A DNA stretch of 64,000 nucleotides from Alphaproteobacteria bacterium (lineage in GTDB: Bacteria > Pseudomonadota > Alphaproteobacteria > SMXQ01). Under the pieces are notes generated by a model. The model did no database searches and was not told the DNA's origin. It saw nothing but the letters and a program-made list of their open reading frames with translations. Position numbers and translations under genes: made by a program. Below are positions 1 to 8,431 of this stretch, one piece after another. The stretch spans positions 42,298 to 106,297 of the forward strand of contig JAURLI010000065.1 of the NCBI GenBank assembly GCA_030831315.1. The letters are read 5' to 3'. Numbering within the stretch: position 1 is the first letter of the stretch; the number at the start of each line of letters is the position of its first letter.

Positions 1-33
1 CGGACGCTTGATGCAAAGTTCGGGGAGATTCAT
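1..33 (-). CDS. RND efflux transporter permease, N-terminal fragment running off the left edge
   Basis: Minus-strand ATG at 33 overlaps the membrane fusion protein stop; reads MNLPELCIKRP, typical of AcrB/MdtB-type N-termini. Confidence 0.6.
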   Translation of the reverse strand, partial: MNLPELCIKRP

Positions 34-1334
34 GATCCGTTACCTTCAGCCGCCTGCTTCTTGCCACGTTTCTTCTTCGGTTCGCCCTCGGCGGGCGCTG
101 CAGCGGCATTACCACCGGCGCCTTCCTGCTCGGCCCCGCGCGCTCGAATGCGCCCGCCCGGCACCAGGTTGAGCTGGCCGTCCGTAACAACCTTCTCGCC
201 GACCTTGAGACCCGCAGAGATCACGCTGTAACTCTGGGTCGTTTCCTCGACCGTGATCGATCGCACTTCGACGGTATTGTCTTCGCGCGCGACCCAAACG
301 AAGGATCCCTTCTGGCCGATCTGCAGCGCGGCGGTCGGCACGACGATGGCGTTCGGGCGTTCGCGAATGACCATGGACAGGTTGACGAAGGCGCCCGGCG
401 TCAGGGTCTCATCGTCATTAGCGAAGGTCGCCTTGAGCTGGATCGTGCCCGTCGCAACATCGACGGCGTTGTTGACGAAGGTCAGCTTGCCCATCTGCTT
501 GACCGCACCGTCATTGGTTAGCGTTGCTTCGACCGGGACGGGCTTTTCGGCCATCAGGGACTTGAGTTGCAGCAAGTAGCGTTCGGGAACCGAGAAGGTC
601 ACGTAAATCGGCTTGATCTGGGTAATGGTGATCAGCGGGCTTGGATCGTTGGCCCTGACCAGATTGCCGACGCTGACCAGCAGCCCGCCGGTACGGCCCG
701 TGATCGGGGCGACGATGTTGGTGTAGTTGAGCTGCAGCCGCGCCTGGTCGACCGCCGCCTGTCCTGCCGCCAGAACCGCGCCAAGGGCTGCGTTGGAGGC
801 CTTTACGTCTTCATATTTCTGGCGCGAGGCATAGCCCATGTTGACCAGTTCCTGGTAGCGGGCGAGGTCCAGCTTGGTCTTTTCGAACTGGGCCCGGTCG
901 CGGGCGAGGTTGGCTTCGGCCTGGCGGAGCGTGACTTCGAACGGGCGCGGGTCGATGCGGAACAGTTTCTGTCCCTTGCGCACGACCTGGCCTTCTTCGA
1001 AGAAGGACTGATGCAGCTGGCCGTCCACCCGCGCCTTGACGCCGACGGTGGCGATCGGCTGCACGGAGCCGATGACCGTCAGCATCTGCGGCGTCGGGCG
1101 TGATTCGACCGTTGCGACCGACACAGAGACTGCGCCGCCGCCGCCGCCCCGGCGGCCCTTGCGGCCGCCACGGCTTTGGGCGTTCGCATTGCCCCCGTTG
1201 TTCGCGGCCGTCTGGGTTGCTTGCTTGCCCTTGAATAATCCACTGGCGGCATTGGTCAGCGGTTCGCGATAGGCGTAAGCGGCCAGCACGAGGCCAAGCA
1301 CGGCGAGCCCGGGAAGGACGATTTTCATTTTCAT
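30..1334 (-). CDS. RND efflux membrane fusion (periplasmic adaptor) protein
   Basis: 434 aa; N-terminal membrane anchor, HlyD/MdtA-like biotinyl-lipoyl and beta-barrel sequence (VGVKARVDGQL...EGQVVRKGQKLFRIDPRPFE). Confidence 0.92.
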   Translation of the reverse strand: MKMKIVLPGLAVLGLVLAAYAYREPLTNAASGLFKGKQATQTAANNGGNANAQSRGGRKGRRGGGGGAVSVSVATVESRPTPQMLTVIGSVQPIATVGVKARVDGQLHQSFFEEGQVVRKGQKLFRIDPRPFEVTLRQAEANLARDRAQFEKTKLDLARYQELVNMGYASRQKYEDVKASNAALGAVLAAGQAAVDQARLQLNYTNIVAPITGRTGGLLVSVGNLVRANDPSPLITITQIKPIYVTFSVPERYLLQLKSLMAEKPVPVEATLTNDGAVKQMGKLTFVNNAVDVATGTIQLKATFANDDETLTPGAFVNLSMVIRERPNAIVVPTAALQIGQKGSFVWVAREDNTVEVRSITVEETTQSYSVISAGLKVGEKVVTDGQLNLVPGGRIRARGAEQEGAGGNAAAAPAEGEPKKKRGKKQAAEGNGS

Positions 1335-1695
1335 TGGTTGGCCCTAAAGGTACCGGGCGTGGACGCGGCATGCCGCGACCGCAAGGCCGGTTCTGGATGG
1401 TGTTGAATCACGGACCGTTTTCATCGGCATCGCGTTGGCCGCCTGCGGCCAAAAAAATGTCGCCCGGCGGGGGCGATAGGTGAGCATTTACGCCGCCGAT
1501 CTGATCGGCACTGTCCCGCCAAGGGTGACGTGGTGGATGCCTGCGCTTCCCTTCAAGCCCGGTCTCTTCACCGGCCGGTGCCGGAAGGGCGCTCCTCCCC
1601 GGCAGCGGTCCCAAGCAGGTCATCGCAGGCTAACTGTGCCTTTTGATCGTGGCGGAAACAAGGCGATTTCCGGTTATTGGAAACCGGGTTCTGGC

Positions 1696-1731
1696 CAAAA
1701 GAAACGGGCGGGGGGAGGTCCCCCCGCCCGT
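1696..1731 (-). terminator. Rho-independent terminator downstream of the tctA-like gene
   Basis: 12-bp stem ACGGGCGGGGGG-aggt-CCCCCCGCCCGT; minus strand continues TTTCTTTT. Confidence 0.85.
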
Positions 1732-1767
1732 AAAGTTCACAACAGGTAAGCGGGTTACGGTACGCGT

Positions 1768-3843
1768 TTACAAAGACGGAATGATTTCCTTGAGCGCCGG
1801 GAACAGGTCGCCAAGGATCGTCGGCGGCCAGGGAATGGTCAGCAACTGGTCGAACAGCGCCCAGGTGATGACCACGACGCTGATCGCCATGGTAAGGGTG
1901 ATCTTCCAGGGTTCCTTGCCCTCGATACGCATGAAGCTGATGATGAAGACCAGCGTCGTAATGAGGACGCCGACCAGCGCCATCGAGCCCATGTAGGCAA
2001 GCAACCAGCCGAAGAAGATGATGCCGCGCAGGCCGATCTCCTTCGCCGACATGTGATCCTGGCCTTCGGCCTGGATGTCCATGTGGAGGCTCTTCTGGGC
2101 CTGCTGCACGATGGCGTCACCGCCGTGGACAACCGCGTCGTGACCGCGCATCGTCTGGTTCATCAGACTGATGACAGCGAAAACGACGGCACCCGTGCCG
2201 ACGATCACCGGGATGATCTTGGCATCGTAGTTCCAGTCCATCGAGATGTAGAGCAACGTGCCCACAACGCCGATGAAGAAGACCGTGAACCAGGCTTCAC
2301 GCGGGAAATGGACCCGGCCGAAGCCCGACAGCATGCCGACGAAACCACCCGAGCCACGCACTTCCCGCATGAACGGGCGGGCGAGACCGAGGATGGCAAG
2401 AGCGAACATCGCCATAACCACCGGACGGGTCAGCCATTCGGCACCGTAACGTTCTACCGAAATGAAGAGGTAGCGTTCGATCAGGTCGCCCAGCACGAAG
2501 CCCAGCACGAGAGGCGGACGCGGCCACTTGAGCTGCTTCATGGTCCAGCCGACAACCCCGAAGAACAGCAGGGCATAAAGGTCGCCCCACTGGCGCTGGC
2601 CTTCGAAGGCGCCGAGATAAACGATCGCCAGCACCGGCGGCAGGATCAGCGTGTAACGCAGCGTTGACAGCTTGGCGAACTGCGGGCTGAAGGCATAGCA
2701 GATGCCCGCGCCGAGCACGTTGGCGAGAGCCACCGACCACACCATCGAATAGGTGACGTCGAGGTTCTTCGTCAGCATGTCCGGACCCGGGACGAGGCCG
2801 TGGATCAGGAAGGCGCCGAGCAGGATCGCCATGGAGGCCGAACCCGGCACGCCGAAGGCAATGGTCGGAACCAGAGAGCCGCCTTCCTTGGCGTTGTTCG
2901 ACGATTCGGACGCGATGACGCCGCGAATGTCACCCTTGCCGAAGGTTGCTTCCGCACCCTTTTCGGTCTTGAGCGCATGGCCATAAGCCACCCAGTCGAT
3001 GATCGAGGCGCCGATGCCCGGGACTGCCCCGAGGGCGGCACCCAGCCATGAGCAGCGCAGGACCAGCCACCAGTTCTGGAAGACGTCCTTCATGCCCTGC
3101 AACTGGCCCTTGCGCACATCAGTTACAGTGTGGCTCGCAATGGCCGTGCGGGAGATGAACAGGTCCGCCAGTTCGGGCAGGGCGAACAGGCCGAGCGCCA
3201 CCGGAACGATCGGCATGCCGTCCCACAGGTACAGCGTGTCGAAGGTCCAGCGGAGCGTGCCCGTCTGCGGGTCGGAGCCGACCATCGCGATCATGATGCC
3301 GAAACACGAGGCAGCAAGACCGCGCAATGGCGCCGAACCCGAGAGCGCCGCCACCATGCTCATGCCGAACACGGCGAAGGACAGCAGTTCGGGCGATCCT
3401 ATGTACAGCATCACCGGCCGCAGGACGGGGATGGAGAGCGCCAGCAGAAGGGCGCCGAACAGGCCGCCCATCAGCGATGCGGTATAGGCTGCGGAAAGCG
3501 CCCGGCCGGCTTCGCCCTTTTTCGCAAGGGGGAAGCCGTCAAGGACGGTTGCCGCCGATCCCGCACCCCCGGGGACGCCGAAGACGATCGCCGGGATGGT
3601 GTCGCCGGTGGCGATGACCGAACCGAGGCCCAGCAGGAAGGCGAAGGCCGTGTACGGGTCCATGTCGAAGGTGAAGGGCAGCAGCAGGGCCGTGCCCGCA
3701 AGACCGCCGATACCCGGCAGAATTGCGAAAATCAGGCCGATGACGACGCCCGAGAACAGAATAAACAGCCGCCAGGGATCGAGCATGATGCCCAATGCTT
3801 TCCCTGCCGCGGTGACCATATGGAGGTCCCAGAAGAGTTCCAT
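1768..3843 (-). CDS. Tripartite tricarboxylate transporter TctA permease with TctB-like C-terminal extension
   Basis: 691 aa; N-terminal about 500 aa TctA-like (PGIGGLAGTALLLPFTF, GVPGGAGSAATVLDG); C-terminal about 190 aa multi-TM resembling TctB. Confidence 0.9.
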   Translation of the reverse strand: MELFWDLHMVTAAGKALGIMLDPWRLFILFSGVVIGLIFAILPGIGGLAGTALLLPFTFDMDPYTAFAFLLGLGSVIATGDTIPAIVFGVPGGAGSAATVLDGFPLAKKGEAGRALSAAYTASLMGGLFGALLLALSIPVLRPVMLYIGSPELLSFAVFGMSMVAALSGSAPLRGLAASCFGIMIAMVGSDPQTGTLRWTFDTLYLWDGMPIVPVALGLFALPELADLFISRTAIASHTVTDVRKGQLQGMKDVFQNWWLVLRCSWLGAALGAVPGIGASIIDWVAYGHALKTEKGAEATFGKGDIRGVIASESSNNAKEGGSLVPTIAFGVPGSASMAILLGAFLIHGLVPGPDMLTKNLDVTYSMVWSVALANVLGAGICYAFSPQFAKLSTLRYTLILPPVLAIVYLGAFEGQRQWGDLYALLFFGVVGWTMKQLKWPRPPLVLGFVLGDLIERYLFISVERYGAEWLTRPVVMAMFALAILGLARPFMREVRGSGGFVGMLSGFGRVHFPREAWFTVFFIGVVGTLLYISMDWNYDAKIIPVIVGTGAVVFAVISLMNQTMRGHDAVVHGGDAIVQQAQKSLHMDIQAEGQDHMSAKEIGLRGIIFFGWLLAYMGSMALVGVLITTLVFIISFMRIEGKEPWKITLTMAISVVVITWALFDQLLTIPWPPTILGDLFPALKEIIPSL

Positions 3844-4278
3844 GGATCCAGGTCCTTATAGACCGGGGCTTTAGGCGTCCGTCCCCTTGCGGGGCACACT
3901 CCCGACGATGTCTTGCACGGGGCCTGTCCCGATCAGACGGACTAACCGCTTGATCGGAAAAAATCTTTTGGGGATTTTGGCAGGAGACCCAAACTCGACG
4001 GCAAACCGGCCCTTGCGGGGGGTTTCTTTTGGTCGAGAACGCGTGGCGGCGCGCGGTTGAGCCTCTCGGTATTGGTTGGGTCGCTTATTGCGACGCGGCG
4101 GATCATATTTGCGGTCCTCTATAAAAGACAAGCACCCCGCATGGGTGATATGAAAATATTTCGATTGATTTTCCAAAAACCGGACTCGATCCGGCCGGGC
4201 GGCGGGGGGCTGGAAAGACCGCCCCGTCTGTGGTTGAAAAGAGAAAATCCGGCAAAAATTCGGCAGGGGAGAATACGC

Positions 4279-6612
4279 ATGGGTGAGTACGCAATCGGCC
4301 AGGGAGTTCCGCGTTCGGAAGATCCGCGCCTGCTGAAGGGCGGCGGCCGCTACGTCGATGATGTGAAGCTGCCGCGCATGGCCTTTGGCGTGGTGGTGCG
4401 TTCGCCCCATGCGCACGCGCGAATCAAATCCATCGACACCAGCGCCGCGCTGGAGGCACCGGGCGTGCTGGCCGTGCTCACCGGCGAAGACTGGAAGGCC
4501 TCGGGCTTTGGCGACATCCCGTCCGGCGGCGGCCAGAACCTGCGCGACGGCACCAAGATGTTCGTGCCGCCGACCCCGGCGCTCGCGCGCGACAAGGTGC
4601 GCCGTGTCGGTGATTACGTTGCCTTCGTGGTTGCCGAAACCCAGTACCAGGCGATGGACGCGGCAGACCTGGTCGCCGTCGATTACGAGGAATTGCCCTC
4701 GGTCACGGCGACGGGCGATGCGATGAAGCCGGGCGCCGCGCAAATCTGGGACGAATGCCCGAACAACATTTCCTTCGTCTTTCTTGGCGGTGACCGGGAA
4801 AAGACCGAAGCCGCCTTTGCGTCCGCCGCCCATGTTGCGCGCCAGGACATGGCGATCAACCGCGTCGTCGCCGCTGCGATGGAGCCGCGTTCGTGCATCG
4901 GCGATTACAACGCGGCGGAAAACCACTACACCCTCTACACGACGACCCAGGGCGCGCACACATACCGCGCCGCTGTCGCCGGCAAGATCCTGAAGGTTCC
5001 CGAAAGCAAGCTGCGCGTCATCGCCCAGGATGTGGGCGGGTCCTTCGGCATGAAGTCGGGCATCTACAATGAAAACGGTCTGGTGCTGCTGGCCTCGAAG
5101 CTGCTGCGCCGCCCCGTGAAATGGACCAGCACCCGGTCCGAGGCGATCCTGTCTGATAGTCAGGGCCGCGACAATCTGGTGACGGTCGAGCTCGCCCTCG
5201 ACAAGGACAAGCGGTTCACGGGCCTGCGCGTCACCTCCATCGCCAACCTCGGTTGCACGCTGATGCAGGGCACCCTCAACCCCGCCTACAACAACATCGG
5301 CGGTGTCGCCGGCGTCTACAAGATCCCGGCGATCAGCGTCGATATTACCGGCGTCTATACCAACACCGTACCGACGCGGCCTTATCGCGGGGCTGGGCGG
5401 CCTGAAGCCTCGTTCATGATCGAACGCATCATCGATGTCGCCGCCGACCAGCTCGGCGTGGATGCGATGGATTTGCGCCGGGCCAACTACATTGCGCCGA
5501 CGGAGCTGCCCTACAAAACGGCGCTCACTTTCAATTACGATTCGGGCGAGTTCGAAAAGAACATGGACATGGCCCTCAGGCAGGCCGACTACGCGGGCTT
5601 CGAGGCGCGCAGGCGCGAATCGCGCGCGCGCGGCAAGCTGCGTGGCTTCGGCCTGTCCAACTGCATCGAAAAGGCGGCCTCTCCCGGGGTCGAGGGCGCG
5701 GAGCTGCGCTTTGATCGCGGCGGCACGGCGACCCTGTTCGCGGGCTCCGTCACTACGGGCCAGGGCCATGAAACGGCATTCAAGCAGATCGTCTGCGAAC
5801 GCCTCGGCCTCAAGTTCTCGGACGTTCATTACGTCTGGGGCGATACCGACAAGGTCGCCTTCGGGCATGGTTCGGGCGGCTCGCGCTCGTCGGCGCTCGG
5901 CTCGTCCGCCGTGCTGCTGGCGACCGAGAAGGTGCTTGCCAAGGCGACGAAGATCGCCGCCCGCGCGCTCGAAGTGGATGCGGGCGACGTCGCGTTTGCA
6001 GACGGCGTGTTTTCGTCGTCGAAGTCTAACAAGACTCTGACCATCAAGGACGTCGCCAAGCTGTCGCTCAATCCCAAGGCCCTGCCCGAGGGCATGGAGC
6101 CGGGCCTGATCGAGCAGGCCGTCCATGTCGCCAAGGCGGCGAACTATCCCAACGGCGTGCATGCCTGCGAGGTCGAGATCGACGAGGAAACCGGCAAGGT
6201 CGACATCGTCGCCTACAACGTCGTCGACGACGTCGGCACGGTGATCAACATCAACCTCGTGCATGGGCAGGTGCATGGCGGCATCGCCCAAGGGGCGGGG
6301 CAGATCCTGAAAGAAGACATGGCCTGCGATCCTGTTTCGGGCCAGCCGCTGACCGGCACCTTCCTCGATTACGCGATGCCGAAGGCCGCCGACTTTCCCC
6401 ACATTCGTGTCACCTGCAACCCGGTGCCGACCAAGACCAACCCGCTCGGCGTCAAGGGCGTGGGCGAGGCGGGGGCCGTCGGTTCCATGCCTGCCGTCGC
6501 CAACGCGGTTGTCGATGCGCTGTCGGTGCTGGGCATCGACAACATCCCGATGCCGGCAACCCCGGAGCGGGTGTGGCGGCTGATCAGGGACGCCCGACAG
6601 GGGGCGCAGTAG
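4279..6612 (+). CDS. Xanthine dehydrogenase / aldehyde oxidase family molybdopterin-binding large subunit (CoxL form II-like)
   Basis: ATG at 4279 (MGEYAIGQGVPRSEDPRLLKGGGRYVDD); PYRGAGRPEA active-site loop; VKGVGEAGAVGSMPAVANAV C-terminal signature. Confidence 0.93.
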   Translation: MGEYAIGQGVPRSEDPRLLKGGGRYVDDVKLPRMAFGVVVRSPHAHARIKSIDTSAALEAPGVLAVLTGEDWKASGFGDIPSGGGQNLRDGTKMFVPPTPALARDKVRRVGDYVAFVVAETQYQAMDAADLVAVDYEELPSVTATGDAMKPGAAQIWDECPNNISFVFLGGDREKTEAAFASAAHVARQDMAINRVVAAAMEPRSCIGDYNAAENHYTLYTTTQGAHTYRAAVAGKILKVPESKLRVIAQDVGGSFGMKSGIYNENGLVLLASKLLRRPVKWTSTRSEAILSDSQGRDNLVTVELALDKDKRFTGLRVTSIANLGCTLMQGTLNPAYNNIGGVAGVYKIPAISVDITGVYTNTVPTRPYRGAGRPEASFMIERIIDVAADQLGVDAMDLRRANYIAPTELPYKTALTFNYDSGEFEKNMDMALRQADYAGFEARRRESRARGKLRGFGLSNCIEKAASPGVEGAELRFDRGGTATLFAGSVTTGQGHETAFKQIVCERLGLKFSDVHYVWGDTDKVAFGHGSGGSRSSALGSSAVLLATEKVLAKATKIAARALEVDAGDVAFADGVFSSSKSNKTLTIKDVAKLSLNPKALPEGMEPGLIEQAVHVAKAANYPNGVHACEVEIDEETGKVDIVAYNVVDDVGTVININLVHGQVHGGIAQGAGQILKEDMACDPVSGQPLTGTFLDYAMPKAADFPHIRVTCNPVPTKTNPLGVKGVGEAGAVGSMPAVANAVVDALSVLGIDNIPMPATPERVWRLIRDARQGAQ

Positions 6613-6620
6613 CCCAAATC

Positions 6621-6648
6621 AAAAGGCCCGGCGATTGCCGGGCCTTTT
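6621..6648. terminator. Bidirectional rho-independent terminator between convergent genes
   Basis: AAAAGGCCCGGC-gatt-GCCGGGCCTTTT perfect hairpin. Confidence 0.9.
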
Positions 6649-6654
6649 CGTTTG

Positions 6655-7569
6655 TCAGGCGGCGTTCTTGGGCCTGCCGCCGGGCTTCGGCGCGGAAAGG
6701 CCCGTCGCCTCGCACCAGTAGCTTGCGTCGTAGAAATGCTCCGCATCGTGATGGGGCGGCGGATAGACGCCAAGTTCGATGCGCAGTTCCATGTTCTTGC
6801 GGATGGCGTCGGGGTTGATGGCGCCCTTGGGCACGACGCGATCGTAGGCGTGCTCGGCGCGGTCGCGCTTGAGGCCTTCTTCCTTCATCAGCAGCGCGAT
6901 GGTCTCCTCCCGGTTTTCCGGCGCGAGCAGCCAGTCGCAGGACGCCGCCCAGGCGCGGATGAAGCGCACGACGATGTCGCGGTTGCCTTCCACCCAGCTG
7001 CGCAAGCCCCAGCCGCAGGCAAGCGGCCAGTCGGGCACGTAATCCTCGGCGCGGCCGAGCAGCACGGCGCCCTCGGCCAAAACGCGGTCGGAAGACGGCG
7101 GGGTCAGCATCGCCGCCTCGACCTTGCCGGCGCTGAAGGCCTTGGCGCGTTCGGGGGTGTTGCCGATGATCTCGACCCGGTAGTCGCTTTCCATCAGCCC
7201 GTGGCTGCGCATCATCTTCATGCGGATGAGATCGAGGTTCGAATCGCCCGGGTCCCCCGCCAGCAGGCGCCCGCGCAGGTCCTCGATACGGGTGATGCCG
7301 GGCTGGCCGATCAGGTAGGCGCCGAGCCCTTCTTCGGCCTGCATGAACAGCACGTAATCGACATGATCGCGGGTCGAGCGCGCGATCATGGTGTCGGCCG
7401 ACGAGAGCGTCATGTTCCACTTGCCCGCGGCCATTTCGTCGTTGTGCTGGGGTGCCAGCTTGGCGATGTGGAAATCGATGGCGAGGCCTTCGCGCGCGAA
7501 AAAGCCCATGGCGTCGGCCACCACATGGGGCGGGCGCCGCGAATATCCACTGACGGTGATGCGGTCCAT
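6655..7569 (-). CDS. ABC transporter substrate-binding-like protein (NMT1/THI5/SsuA-like)
   Basis: Internal ATG at 7569 gives MDRITVSGYSRRPPHVVADAMGFFAREGLAIDFHIAKL; SBP-like fold sequence; no evident signal peptide. Confidence 0.7.
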   Translation of the reverse strand: MDRITVSGYSRRPPHVVADAMGFFAREGLAIDFHIAKLAPQHNDEMAAGKWNMTLSSADTMIARSTRDHVDYVLFMQAEEGLGAYLIGQPGITRIEDLRGRLLAGDPGDSNLDLIRMKMMRSHGLMESDYRVEIIGNTPERAKAFSAGKVEAAMLTPPSSDRVLAEGAVLLGRAEDYVPDWPLACGWGLRSWVEGNRDIVVRFIRAWAASCDWLLAPENREETIALLMKEEGLKRDRAEHAYDRVVPKGAINPDAIRKNMELRIELGVYPPPHHDAEHFYDASYWCEATGLSAPKPGGRPKNAA

Positions 7570-7623
7570 GAAAGCCTCCCGGTTTCGGGGTCTTTGCCCC
7601 ATTGTTCTGTTTTGTATTCTGTT

Positions 7624-8349
7624 TTAACGCAGCTTGTCGGCGATGCCGGGGCCCAGTTCCCCGACCAGGCCGTCCCACACGCGCTCGAGGATCTTCTGGC
7701 TTTCGTGCAGGGTATTGGAAATTTCCATTTCCTTCGGGTGCAGAATGCTGGGTTCGCCCAGGCGCAGGATATCCATGTGGATGCGCGCGTTGTCACGCAG
7801 CACGATGGAACGGAAAACGGTTTCGCGCACGTTGTTGCCAACGACGACGGCGCCGTGGCGGCGCAGCAGCATGATGCGGTTGGGGCCGAGTGCGCGCGCC
7901 ATCGACTGCGCTTCTTCCATCTTGACGACGATGATCTGCGTGTCGCCGAAATCATCGCGGTTGTCCCACACGGGGATGACGCTGCCCAGCATGCCGCCGA
8001 CATGGGTGACGGGCTTGGGCGGCTGTCCCACGTTGCAGAAGGGGATCAGGTCGATGGGATGGCCGTGGCAGACGCAATTGACGTCGGGACGGGCGGCATA
8101 GACGGCGGCATGAATGACGCGCTCGCCGTAGCCCTGGATGTCGCTGCCGCCGACGAGGTTGCCGTCGAGGTCGAATTCGTGGAGGTCGGAAACCGATACA
8201 AGGTTGGGCGCCAGCGCACGCGACAGGATGAAGCGGCCGGGATCGTCGGGGTGGCGGGCGGAGATATGGCCGAGCCCGACCAGAAAGCCCTCGCGGGCGA
8301 GGATGTGGTTGGCCAGCGTCAGCTCGCGGCGCACCTCGGTCAGGGTCAT
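7624..8349 (-). CDS. Class II aldolase/adducin family protein
   Basis: MTLTEVRRELTLANHILAREGFLVGLGHISARHP...; CVCHGHPIDLIPF and LLRRHGAVVVGN motifs. Confidence 0.85.
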   Translation of the reverse strand: MTLTEVRRELTLANHILAREGFLVGLGHISARHPDDPGRFILSRALAPNLVSVSDLHEFDLDGNLVGGSDIQGYGERVIHAAVYAARPDVNCVCHGHPIDLIPFCNVGQPPKPVTHVGGMLGSVIPVWDNRDDFGDTQIIVVKMEEAQSMARALGPNRIMLLRRHGAVVVGNNVRETVFRSIVLRDNARIHMDILRLGEPSILHPKEMEISNTLHESQKILERVWDGLVGELGPGIADKLR

Positions 8350-8431
8350 GGAAATCTCCGGCGCGTTTTCTTGTTGGCTTCGGGCTACAGGGGTTTTGTG
8401 CCGGTTCCCGCCGCCCCCGTCAACGGGCGCT

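Noticed and set aside
1435-1457. Hairpin TTGGCCGC-ct-GCGGCCAA next to a poly-A run
   Set aside because: Polarity is wrong for a rho-independent terminator on either strand (A-tract after the stem on +, T-tract before the stem on -).
3929-3957. 7-bp inverted repeat CCGATCA...TGATCGG upstream of the tctA-like gene
   Set aside because: Short arms with a 15-nt spacer; expected by chance, no supporting context.
3871-6402. 843-aa minus-strand ORF
   Set aside because: Antisense shadow of the xanthine dehydrogenase-family gene; Arg/Gly/His-rich translation without domain signatures.
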